Of a stretch of 9,113 nt of DNA, positions 1-6,664 are shown one piece after another (within the stretch, counting starts at the first letter, position 1; the number at the start of each line of letters is the position of its first letter). The translations under genes were made by a program, and so were the position numbers. This DNA is from DATIVK01 sp035465955. Lineage in GTDB: Bacteria > Myxococcota > Myxococcia > Myxococcales > Anaeromyxobacteraceae. The notes under the pieces are model-generated. The model was not told the origin of the DNA. It searched no databases and saw only the letters and a program-made list of their open reading frames with translations. The DNA lies in NCBI GenBank assembly GCA_035465955.1, contig DATIVK010000265.1:1-9113 (forward strand). The letters run 5' to 3'.

Positions 1-1
1 C

Positions 2-1051
2 CTCGGCGAGCTGGCGCTGGCCGAGGGGGACGCGCCGGCGGCCGAGGCCGCCTTCAGGCGGGCCCTCTCGATCGACCCGGAGCACGCGCCGGCGCTCGTC
101 GGCCTCGCGCGGATCGCCCTCGCGCGCGGCGACCTCGCGGGGGCCCGCGCCGGCGTGGAGCAGGCGCTCGCGGTCGACCCGGGGCGCCTCGACGCCCGGC
201 GGCTCCACGGCGAGCTCCTCTGGAAGGCCGGGGATCCGAAGGGGGCCGAGGCCGACTTCCGGGCGGTGACCGAGGCCGCGCCGCGCGAGGCGGCGGGGTT
301 CACGCGGCTCGGCGCGGTCCGGCTGGAGCTGGGGGACCAGGCCGGGGCGCTCAAGGCGCTCGAGAGCTCGACGGGGCTCGACGGCAACCAGGCCGACGGC
401 CAGTTCTGGCTCGGGCGGGCGCTCCTCGCCAAGGGGGAGCTCCCCGGCGCGCTGACGCGCCTGAAGCGCGCGGTCGAGCTCGATCCCGCGGCGGCGCAGC
501 ACCACCTCTGGTACGGCGTCGCGCTCGAGCGGGGCAACTCGCTCGTCGAGGCGGTCGAGGCCTACCGCGCCGCGGCCGCCGCCGATCCGAAGCTGGCGGA
601 GGCCTGGGAGCGGGTGGGGAACGTCTACGCCGGGGTGGGCCGCTGCGAGGACGCCGTGCCCGCCTTCGAGAAGGCGCTCGCCGCCGCGCCGGCGCTGCTC
701 CGGGTGAAGATCGCGATCGCCGACTGCCGCGAGAAGCAGGCGAAGCACGACGCGGCCATCAAGCTCTACCGCGAGGTGCTGAAGGCCGATGCGAAGGCGG
801 TGGCCGTCTATTACAAGATGGCCCGCGCGCTCCACGAGTCGGCGGGTGCGAAGGCGGCGGTCCCATGGTACGAGCGGGCGGCCCGCGAGGAGCCCGACAA
901 CCCGATGCCGTATTACTACCTCGGCTTCGCCTACAAGGATCGTGGCCAGCGCGCCCGGGCCGTCCAGCTCTTCAGGCAGTACCTCCAGAAGAAGCCGGAC
1001 GCCGAGGACAAGAAGGACATCGAGCTGGAGATCGAGGATCTCGGCGGCTAG
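2..1051 (+). CDS. TPR-repeat protein (5' end outside window)
   Basis: The frame is open from the first complete codon, so the start lies upstream; the GTG at 155 falls mid-repeat and is not the start. The visible 349 residues form ten consecutive TPR units. The helix-capping turns (SIDP, AVDP, EAAP, GLDG, ELDP, AADP, AAAP, KADA, REEP, QKKP) recur at visible residues 26, 60, 94 and so on, exactly 34 apart up to 332, followed by a short charged C-terminal tail ending DLGG. TPR arrays form superhelical protein-binding scaffolds, and nothing visible identifies the partner or cell location. The stop (TAG, 1049-1051) is followed 21 bp later by a TolC-family gene on the same strand and in the same frame, so co-transcription is likely. 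The family call is secure; the function is unknown. Confidence 0.93.
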   Translation, partial: LGELALAEGDAPAAEAAFRRALSIDPEHAPALVGLARIALARGDLAGARAGVEQALAVDPGRLDARRLHGELLWKAGDPKGAEADFRAVTEAAPREAAGFTRLGAVRLELGDQAGALKALESSTGLDGNQADGQFWLGRALLAKGELPGALTRLKRAVELDPAAAQHHLWYGVALERGNSLVEAVEAYRAAAAADPKLAEAWERVGNVYAGVGRCEDAVPAFEKALAAAPALLRVKIAIADCREKQAKHDAAIKLYREVLKADAKAVAVYYKMARALHESAGAKAAVPWYERAAREEPDNPMPYYYLGFAYKDRGQRARAVQLFRQYLQKKPDAEDKKDIELEIEDLGG

Positions 1052-1061
1052 CGCCGCCCCC

Positions 1062-1065
1062 GGAG
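1062..1065 (+). promoter_or_regulatory. Ribosome binding site of the TolC-family gene
   Basis: GGAG lies 7 nt before the ATG at 1073, in the 21-nt gap after the TPR gene's stop. No other ATG, GTG, TTG or CTG occurs in frame between that stop and 1073, so this site fixes the start. Confidence 0.7.
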
Positions 1066-1072
1066 CACCGAC

Positions 1073-2476
1073 ATGAACGCCATCTCCCTGATGCCCCTCC
1101 TGCTCGCGCTCGGGCAGGCCGAGGCGAAGCCGGCCACGCCCGCTGCCCCGCCGCCTCCCGCCGCCGAGGCCCCCGCCGCCGCGCCGGCCGTCCAGCTCAC
1201 CCTCGACGCCGCGCTCGCCCGCGCCGCCGAGGCCAACTACGACCTCGCCGTGGCCCGCGCGAAGCTCCAGCAGGCGCGCCAGGGGGTCTGGAAGGCCTGG
1301 TCGGGCTACCTCCCCCAGGTCACCGCGAGCGGCGCGTACACCCGGAACAACGTGGAGGCCGCGATCAAGCTGCCGATCGCGTACCACGTCACCCTCGACG
1401 GCGCGGGGAGCACGACGGGCCGCACCGACTACCCGCTCGACGTGGTCGAGGCCACGATCCAGAAGAAGGATCAGCTCGGCGCGCAGGTGCAGGCGACGCA
1501 GGCCCTGTTCGTCCCGATGCTCTGGGGGATGATCAACGCGGCCTCGCACGGCGCGAGCGCGGCGGAGCAGTCGGTCGAGGCGGCGCGCCGCGAGATCCTC
1601 TTCGGCGTCTCGCAGCTCTTCTACGGCACCGCCTCGCTGCGCAAGGTGGCGGACGTCCAGCAGCGGCTCTTCGAGACGGCCAGGAAGCACGAGCACGACG
1701 CCGAGGTCCGTTACAAGACCGGCACCATCCCGAAGGTCGGCCTGCTGCGGGCCCAGATCGAGCGGGCCAAGGCGGAGCAGGACCTGCTCCGGTCGAAGAA
1801 CGGCTACGAGTCGATGCGGCTCGCGCTGGCGACGGCGCTCGACCGCCCCGCCGACTTCGAGGTGGTGGACCCCGCCGAGCCGGCCCTCCCCGCGGATCCC
1901 GCGGCGCTGCCGCAGCGGGCGCTCGAGGACCGCCCGGACGTGAAGGCGGCCCGCGAGGCGGAGGCGGCGGCGCGGGGCGCCCGCGCCGGGACCGTCGGCA
2001 AGTACCTCCCGTCGGTCGGCGCCTTCGGCCGGTGGCAGATCGCCAACGTGACCGGGTTCACCGGCGAGAACACCGCCTGGGCCGTCGGCCTGGCCGCCAA
2101 CTGGAACCTGCTCGACGGCGGCCTGCGCGAGGCGGAGCTGCGCGAGGCCAACGCGAAGGTGGCCGAGGCCGAGGCGGCGCGGCGGGGGGCCGAGGCGAAG
2201 GCCACCCTCGACGTCCGGCAGGCGACGCTCGACCTCGAGAGCGCCCAGGCCAACGCGAGGAAGGCGACGGAGCAGCGCGACCTGGCGCGGGAGAACCAGC
2301 GGCTGATCGACGTCTCCTACGCCGCGGGCGCGGCGACGGCCCTGGAGCAGGCCGACGCGCAGACCGCCCTCAGCGCCGCCGAGGTCGCGGCGGAGGCGGA
2401 GGCGCTCAACGCCCGGCTCGCGGCGCTGCGGCTGCTGAAGGCCGCCGGCGCGTTCGATCCGGCTCCGGCCAGGTAG
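1073..2476 (+). CDS. TolC-family outer membrane efflux protein
   Basis: This 467-residue protein is a normal length for the outer membrane efflux (OEP/TolC) family, whose trimers form a beta-barrel in the outer membrane and an alpha-helical tunnel through the periplasm. A hydrophobic signal peptide (about residues 4-14, likely cleavage after AEA at 18) is followed by a Pro/Ala-rich linker (19-40). Two pseudo-repeats follow, each starting with long Ala-rich coiled-coil helices and a YLP turn before a beta segment: GYLPQVTASGAYT near 78-90 and KYLPSVGAFGRWQIAN near 310-325. The C-terminal helix carries the family-like YAAGAATALEQADAQ stretch (416-430). The n-region of the signal peptide has no Lys or Arg, which is unusual. 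No HlyD-type adaptor, RND pump or ABC transporter is in the window, so the substrate is unknown. It probably shares a transcript with the TPR gene upstream. Confidence 0.92.
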   Translation: MNAISLMPLLLALGQAEAKPATPAAPPPPAAEAPAAAPAVQLTLDAALARAAEANYDLAVARAKLQQARQGVWKAWSGYLPQVTASGAYTRNNVEAAIKLPIAYHVTLDGAGSTTGRTDYPLDVVEATIQKKDQLGAQVQATQALFVPMLWGMINAASHGASAAEQSVEAARREILFGVSQLFYGTASLRKVADVQQRLFETARKHEHDAEVRYKTGTIPKVGLLRAQIERAKAEQDLLRSKNGYESMRLALATALDRPADFEVVDPAEPALPADPAALPQRALEDRPDVKAAREAEAAARGARAGTVGKYLPSVGAFGRWQIANVTGFTGENTAWAVGLAANWNLLDGGLREAELREANAKVAEAEAARRGAEAKATLDVRQATLDLESAQANARKATEQRDLARENQRLIDVSYAAGAATALEQADAQTALSAAEVAAEAEALNARLAALRLLKAAGAFDPAPAR

Positions 2477-2501
2477 GGACGCCGGGGCTCCGCGGGCCCC
2501 A

Positions 2502-2540
2502 TCACCCTGACCCTCTCCCCCGGTGGGGGAGAGGGGAACG
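2502..2540. repeat. Palindromic intergenic repeat, copy A (possible bidirectional terminator)
   Basis: An 11-bp perfect stem (2511-2521 with 2525-2535, arm CCCTCTCCCCC) closes a GGT loop. The outer part CACCCTGACCCTCTCCC matches the reverse complement of copy B at 8851-8891. A third copy of one arm, GGGAGAGGG, recurs at 2553-2561 and could pair alternatively. The hairpin lies between the ends of two convergent genes, tolC (+) and the GAF gene (-). It has no T-tract, so it is not a classical Rho-independent terminator, though it may stop transcription or protect 3' ends. Similar CCCTCTCC/GGAGAGGG palindromes are common dispersed repeats in G+C-rich proteobacteria (general knowledge, not checked). 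Confidence 0.75.
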
Positions 2541-3209
2541 CTGCTTGCGCGCGGGAGAGGGAGTGCGCGCCTCGAAGCGGCGAGCGATGTCGAGCGCCAG
2601 CGCCGACGGCGCGGCGAGCGCGACGGCGCGCGAGAGATCGTCGCCCCAGAACGGCGGAGAGGAGCCGGAGCGCAGGAGCGTGAGCGCCCCGATGGCCGCC
2701 CCGCGCGCGACGAGCGGGATCGCCAGGAGCGAGTTGGGGACGGTGGCCCGCAGCGCGGCGAGGTGGCGGTCGTCCCACGTCGCCCACTCCATCAGCTCCT
2801 CCGTCAGGCGCGAATAGAGGCGCGGCGTGCGATCCCGGATCGCCTGCGCGCCGGGGGTGGCCCAGCCCGGCCCCAGCGCGATGGAGCGGTACACCTCCGC
2901 GGCCGCGGCGCGCCCCGGGTCGGCGTGGGCGACCTCCACGCGCCTCGGCACCCCGCGCAGGTCGAGCAGGTCGACGAAGCACCAGTCGGCGAAGCCGGGC
3001 ACGAAGGCCGAGACGACGGTCTGGAGTGTGGCCCGGAGGTCCAGCGCGTCCTCGAGCAGCGCCTGCTCGAAGGGGCGCTCGCGCCCGCGCATCTCCTCGA
3101 GCGACCGCGCCGCCCGCTCGGACAGCGACGGCCCCTCCGGCGGCGCCGCGCGCCTCCGGGGTTTGCGTTCGGTGTACGTGCGGGTGGGAGCAGATCGCCT
3201 TCGGACCAT
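2502..3209 (-). CDS. Stand-alone GAF-domain protein
   Basis: The 235-residue product starts with a basic segment (residues 1-22, Arg-rich) and a short helix. A GAF-like domain follows at about 48-212. Recognisable parts are FADWCFVDLLD (73-83) and RRVEVAHADP (89-98), a pattern often seen in GAF sensor domains fused to histidine kinases or SpoIIE phosphatases. The segment SLLAIPLVARGAAIGALTLLR (160-180) is the typical GAF core strand pair. No output domain follows. GAF domains bind small ligands or mediate dimerisation; the ligand here is unknown. The ATG at 3209 has a strong Shine-Dalgarno, and the in-frame extension to 3293 lacks one. The last 13 codons and the TGA lie within a palindromic repeat, so the C-terminus may be truncated or replaced. 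The gene is divergent from the partner-switching operon and could be an input to it. Confidence 0.8.
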   Translation of the reverse strand: MVRRRSAPTRTYTERKPRRRAAPPEGPSLSERAARSLEEMRGRERPFEQALLEDALDLRATLQTVVSAFVPGFADWCFVDLLDLRGVPRRVEVAHADPGRAAAAEVYRSIALGPGWATPGAQAIRDRTPRLYSRLTEELMEWATWDDRHLAALRATVPNSLLAIPLVARGAAIGALTLLRSGSSPPFWGDDLSRAVALAAPSALALDIARRFEARTPSPARKQRSPLPHRGRGSG

Positions 3210-3310
3210 GACCTCCTCCGATCGCGCGGCGCGGATCACGCTTCGTGCAATCGCCCTGCACCCGGAGGGGACGCCGCTGCGATAGACTTCCACGGATCCG
3301 GGACGACGCC
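3210..3310. promoter_or_regulatory. Divergent promoter region between GAF gene and partner-switching operon
   Basis: This 101-bp gap separates two divergently transcribed units, so promoters in both directions are expected here. The only hexamer resembling a -10 box for the rightward operon is TAGACT at 3283-3288 (4 of 6 matches), without a convincing -35 box at the right distance. No clear leftward promoter was found. The rightward start codon at 3311 has only a weak GGGA (3300-3303) in front. The region is called by context, not by motif. Confidence 0.4.
3211..3219 (-). promoter_or_regulatory. Strong Shine-Dalgarno deciding the GAF gene start
   Basis: On the minus strand GGAGGAGGT precedes the ATG at 3209-3207; the GGAGG core is 5 nt from the start. 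This favours the 235-residue product over the longer in-frame ORF starting at 3293. Confidence 0.75.
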
Positions 3311-3793
3311 ATGGAAAACGCGCTTCACATTCAGCTCAGACCCGAGTGGGACGCGATCCGCGGCGCGTGGGAGCCGTGCGACCGCCACCTCGAGGCGCAC
3401 GGCCTCGGCCGGGACGACGCCTACGCCCTGTGCATGGTCGCGCAGGAGCTCCTCGAGAACGCCGTCAAGTACGGCGCCTACGAGGGAGGCCAGCCGCCGG
3501 TCGACCTCGCGCTCGAGGTCACGCCGGAGGAGGTGACGGTCGAGGTGCGGAGCCCCGTGGGCGTCGACCCCGCGGCGCTCGGCGAGTTCGACCGGACGAT
3601 CCAGTGGATCCGCGGCTTCCAGGATCCGTTCGAGGCGTACGTCGATCGGCTCAAGCGCGCGTCCTCGCGGGCGGCCGGCTCCGGCGAGAGCGGCCTCGGC
3701 CTCGCGCGCGTCGCGTACGAGGGGCGCTGCGTCCTCGACTTCTACGTCGACGCGTCCAACACCCTCGCCGTCTCCGCGGTCCGGCGCCGATGA
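3311..3793 (+). CDS. RsbW/SpoIIAB-like GHKL (HATPase) switch protein, atypical
   Basis: This 160-residue protein has the size of single-domain anti-sigma/switch kinases, which bind ATP, phosphorylate a STAS antagonist on Ser/Thr and sequester a partner when the antagonist is phosphorylated. The N-box is clear (QELLENAVKYG, residues 45-55, with E46, N50 and K53). A G2-like GESGLGLARVAYEG occurs at 125-138. The G1 box D-x-G-x-G is not recognisable: the equivalent place reads VRSPVGVDP (79-87), followed by a helical insert containing FDRTIQWIRGF. Nucleotide binding may therefore be altered or lost. ATG 3311 was chosen because the match to the family begins there; an in-frame start at 3245 would add an unconvincing 22 residues. 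Its TGA overlaps the ATG of the next gene (ATGA), which implies translational coupling. A nearby STAS gene and SpoIIE phosphatase support a partner-switching role. Confidence 0.83.
   Translation: MENALHIQLRPEWDAIRGAWEPCDRHLEAHGLGRDDAYALCMVAQELLENAVKYGAYEGGQPPVDLALEVTPEEVTVEVRSPVGVDPAALGEFDRTIQWIRGFQDPFEAYVDRLKRASSRAAGSGESGLGLARVAYEGRCVLDFYVDASNTLAVSAVRRR
3790..3793 (+). other. ATGA start/stop overlap (translational coupling)
   Basis: The ATG of the methyltransferase gene and the TGA of the GHKL gene share four bases. No Shine-Dalgarno is visible just upstream, so the methyltransferase is probably translated by ribosomes ending the GHKL gene. This would link the amounts of the two proteins. 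Confidence 0.85.
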
Positions 3794-5232
3794 GCCCCGC
3801 CTCGTCATCGGCGCGCGACGCGCGCCCGCCAGAGGGCTCCCCGGGCCCCGCGCACGCGGGGGGCGCGCTGCTGCGCGAGGGGGCGAGGGTCCCGGTGACC
3901 GTCGGCCCCGCCTCCCGGATCTCGCTCTGCGTGGCGTTCCCCGACGGGACCGAGCCGCAGGACCAGACCGTCTTCGAGCGGCTGGAGCTGGCGCTGCCCG
4001 GCCGCGGGCCCGTGGAGCTCTCGACCTGCCGCTACGTGGCGGAGCCGGCGCGCGAGGGGTGGGCGGGGCGGCTCGTCTTCCTGCAGGACGTCTACGACCT
4101 CGAGCGGCTCTTCCGCGACGGGACCGTCACCAACCTCCGGGCGTTCTTCGCGAACGTCCCGATGGTGCTGGAGCAGAAGCTCGGGATCCGCCCCGAGTTC
4201 AAGGACTTCGTCGCCGACGCGGTCTACGACCTCTCGGTCCAGAAGCGCTTCTTCGACGAGCAGGACCGGATCCTCGCGCAGGAGCCGCCCCAGGTGGCGG
4301 AGGCGGCGCGCGAGGCGATCCTCGCCTCCGAGGGGCCCCGGTTCCTCGCCTTCTTCGACGATCACCTCGCGAAGCTGGAGGCGCTGGTCGGCGCCTGGGG
4401 CCCCGAGGAGTACGAGCGGCACGGCTTCTACCTGCGGCGGATGGCCTGGCCGTACATCCTCGGGTCCGAGATCATGAAGCGGACCAACCTCAAGCCGCGC
4501 GGCTACGCCGGCGACGCCGAGATCATGCGGATGATCTACGAGCACCGGTACGAGGGGCGCTACCTCTTCAACCAGCTGATGCACAAGCACCCGGTGGAGC
4601 ACGCGGGCGCCCAGTCGGTGCGCGCCCGGCGGCGCATGATCCCCGGCGTGCTGCGCGAGGTGCTGGGGCGCTTCCCCCGGACCGGGCCCCACGGCTTCCG
4701 CATCCTCTCGGTCGCCTGCGGCCCCGCCTGGGAGCTGCAGGACCTGTTCGCCACGGCGGACGACTTCTCCCGCTTCCACTGCGCCCTCCTCGACCAGGAC
4801 CGCGAGGCGCTGGCGATGGCGGCCGAGGGGATCCGCCGGATCGAGGCGGCGCGGGGCATCGGCATCAGCGCCGAGTACGTCGAGGACTCCGTCCGCACGA
4901 TGCTCCGGGTGCGCGATCTCGGGGCGCGCTACGGCCGCTTCCACTTCGCGTACTCGATGGGGCTCTTCGACTACCTCACGACGCCGGTCGCGCGCGCGGT
5001 GCTCGCCCGGCTCTGGGAGATGATCCTGCCCGGCGGCACGATGCTGGTCGGGAACTTCAACGTCGGCTGCCGCAGCCGCACGTACATGGACTACTGGTGC
5101 GACTGGTCGCTCTACTACCGGACCGAGGAGGCCTTCCTGGCGCTCGCCGACGGCCTCCCCGGGGTCGACGCCTCCATCACGTGGGAGGAGACGCGGTCCC
5201 AGATGTTCCTGCGGCTGGAGAGGGCCGGCTAG
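3790..5232 (+). CDS. SAM-dependent methyltransferase with PilZ-like N-terminal domain (PhcB-like family)
   Basis: The 480-residue protein has a disordered Pro/Ala/Ser-rich start (1-35). Next is a beta-rich region at about 40-110 (RISLCVAFPDG, VELSTCRYVAEP, GRLVFLQDVYDLERLF) that resembles a degenerate PilZ domain without R-x-x-x-R. A helical linker at 115-235 leads to RGYAGDAEIM (237-246) and a class I methyltransferase fold: motif I ILSVACGPAWE (305-315), acidic LLDQD (333-337), FHFAYSMGLFDYLT (384-397) and LPGGTMLVGNF (413-423). The RGYAGD segment and the motif order recall proteins annotated as 'extracellular factor 3-hydroxypalmitic acid methyl ester biosynthesis', related by annotation to Ralstonia PhcB; this is from memory and was not searched. 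The substrate is therefore only a hypothesis. The gene overlaps the GHKL gene by 4 bp and ends 8 bp before the phosphatase gene, placing it inside a partner-switching operon. Confidence 0.85.
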   Translation: MSPASSSARDARPPEGSPGPAHAGGALLREGARVPVTVGPASRISLCVAFPDGTEPQDQTVFERLELALPGRGPVELSTCRYVAEPAREGWAGRLVFLQDVYDLERLFRDGTVTNLRAFFANVPMVLEQKLGIRPEFKDFVADAVYDLSVQKRFFDEQDRILAQEPPQVAEAAREAILASEGPRFLAFFDDHLAKLEALVGAWGPEEYERHGFYLRRMAWPYILGSEIMKRTNLKPRGYAGDAEIMRMIYEHRYEGRYLFNQLMHKHPVEHAGAQSVRARRRMIPGVLREVLGRFPRTGPHGFRILSVACGPAWELQDLFATADDFSRFHCALLDQDREALAMAAEGIRRIEAARGIGISAEYVEDSVRTMLRVRDLGARYGRFHFAYSMGLFDYLTTPVARAVLARLWEMILPGGTMLVGNFNVGCRSRTYMDYWCDWSLYYRTEEAFLALADGLPGVDASITWEETRSQMFLRLERAG

Positions 5233-5240
5233 TCCGCGAG

Positions 5241-6644
5241 ATGCCGACGGGCACCGCCAGCGAGCTGGCCCGGCGCCGGACCGAGGGGGCGGCCACCGCG
5301 TTCCAGCGCTACCTCGACGGGCTCGTCCACTCGTGGCTCGGGACGGTCTCGGCGCTCGCCTTCACGCTCGTCCCGCTCTTCCTGGCGCTGGACGTCTTCA
5401 CGGCGCCCCGCCCGCTGCTCCTGCGCTTCGCGCTCTACCGCGGCGTCGCCACCGGCGCCTGCCTCGCCATCTTCGCGATCCTCCGGCGGACCCAGCCGTC
5501 CCGCTGGTCCTTCGTCTACGGCTACGTGATCGCCGTCGTCGTCGGCGGGAGCATCACCGCGATGACCGTCGACCTCGGCGGGTTCGACTCGCGCTACTTC
5601 GCGGGGCTGAACCTCGTCATCGCCGGCGTCAACCTCTTCCTGCCGTGGCGCCCCGCCCACTCGACCCTCAACGGGCTGCTGGTGGTCGCGATGTACGTCG
5701 TGGCCAACGCGGCCCTCGGCGGCCCCTTCGACCCCCGCCTCCTCGCGAGCAACCTCTTCTTCATGCTCTCCACGGTCGTCATCGCCGTCGCGATGACCTA
5801 CGCGCGGCTGGAGCTGGTGCAGAAGGAGTTCGAGCTCCGCTCCGAGCTGCTCGACGCCAACGCCCTGCTGGAGGAGTCGCGGCAGGAGCTCAGGTCGGCC
5901 CGCGACGCGCTCTGGGGCGAGATGGAGGTCGCGAAGCGGATCCAGACGGCGCTCCTGCCGCCGGACCAGCGCGCGGGGCCGTGGGACGTGGCGGCGGCGA
6001 TGCGCCCGGCCGCCGAGGTGGGCGGGGACTACTACGACATCGTCTCGCCCCCGGGCGGGCGGCGCTGGATCGCGGTCGGCGACGTCTCCGGCCACGGCGT
6101 CGAGTCGGGCCTCGTCATGATGATGACGCAGACCGCGATCCTGTCCCTCGTGCGGCAGGACCCGGCGCTCGGCCCGGCCGGCGTCCTGCGGGCCGTCAAC
6201 GGCGTGATCTGCGAGAACCTCGCGCGGCTCGGCGGCGACCGCTACATGACGCTGAACGTCGTCCGGCTCGACGAGGGCGGGCTCACGCTCGCCGGGAAGC
6301 ACCAGGACCTGCTCGTCTGGCGCCAGGGCGAGCGGCGCGTCGAGGTGGTGGCCAACGACGGGACCTGGATCGGCCTGGTCCCCGAACTCGGCGACTCCTC
6401 GCCCGAGAGCTTCGTGCCGCTCGCGCCGGGGGACGCGGTCCTGTTCTACACCGACGGCGTCACGGAGGCGCTCGACGCGAGCGGTCGGATGTACGGCGAG
6501 GAGCGGCTCGCGGCGGCCTTCGCGGGCGTCGCCGGCCGGCCCCTCCCGCAGGCGATCGACGCCATCCTGGACGAGGTCGCGCGGTTCGCGAGCGACCAGG
6601 CCGACGACCGGACGCTCCTGATCGTTCGCCGCTGCGAGGCCTGA
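5241..6644 (+). CDS. Membrane SpoIIE/RsbU-type PP2C serine phosphatase
   Basis: This 467-residue protein would dephosphorylate a phospho-STAS antagonist in response to a membrane signal. Six hydrophobic helices are visible (about 32-52, 59-81, 90-112, 118-136, 143-159, 167-188). Basic loops RRTQPSR (82-88) and WRPAH (136-140), plus RRR at 11-13, predict that both termini are cytoplasmic. A coiled coil (about 189-232) leads directly to the phosphatase domain, with no HAMP domain visible. Catalytic metal-binding aspartates sit in family motifs: KRIQTALLP (232-240), GGDYYD (261-266), GDVSGHG (280-286), YTDGVTEA (403-410) and DDRTLL (455-460). All look intact, so it should be active. The start follows the methyltransferase stop by 8 nt with only a weak ribosome site, suggesting coupling. 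It is the last gene of the operon, and its likely substrate is the STAS protein encoded just beyond on the other strand. Confidence 0.92.
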   Translation: MPTGTASELARRRTEGAATAFQRYLDGLVHSWLGTVSALAFTLVPLFLALDVFTAPRPLLLRFALYRGVATGACLAIFAILRRTQPSRWSFVYGYVIAVVVGGSITAMTVDLGGFDSRYFAGLNLVIAGVNLFLPWRPAHSTLNGLLVVAMYVVANAALGGPFDPRLLASNLFFMLSTVVIAVAMTYARLELVQKEFELRSELLDANALLEESRQELRSARDALWGEMEVAKRIQTALLPPDQRAGPWDVAAAMRPAAEVGGDYYDIVSPPGGRRWIAVGDVSGHGVESGLVMMMTQTAILSLVRQDPALGPAGVLRAVNGVICENLARLGGDRYMTLNVVRLDEGGLTLAGKHQDLLVWRQGERRVEVVANDGTWIGLVPELGDSSPESFVPLAPGDAVLFYTDGVTEALDASGRMYGEERLAAAFAGVAGRPLPQAIDAILDEVARFASDQADDRTLLIVRRCEA

Positions 6645-6664
6645 AGGACCCGCGCGGCGGACGA

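Noticed and set aside
865..2817. Long plus-strand open frame overlapping TPR and TolC genes in another frame
   Set aside because: The translation is low-complexity Arg/Gly/Ala/Pro, while the overlapping frames encode recognisable TPR and TolC proteins.
3210..3293. Longer start for the GAF gene
   Set aside because: The extra 28 residues have no ribosome site and would run into the divergent operon's promoter region; the ATG at 3209 has a near-perfect Shine-Dalgarno.
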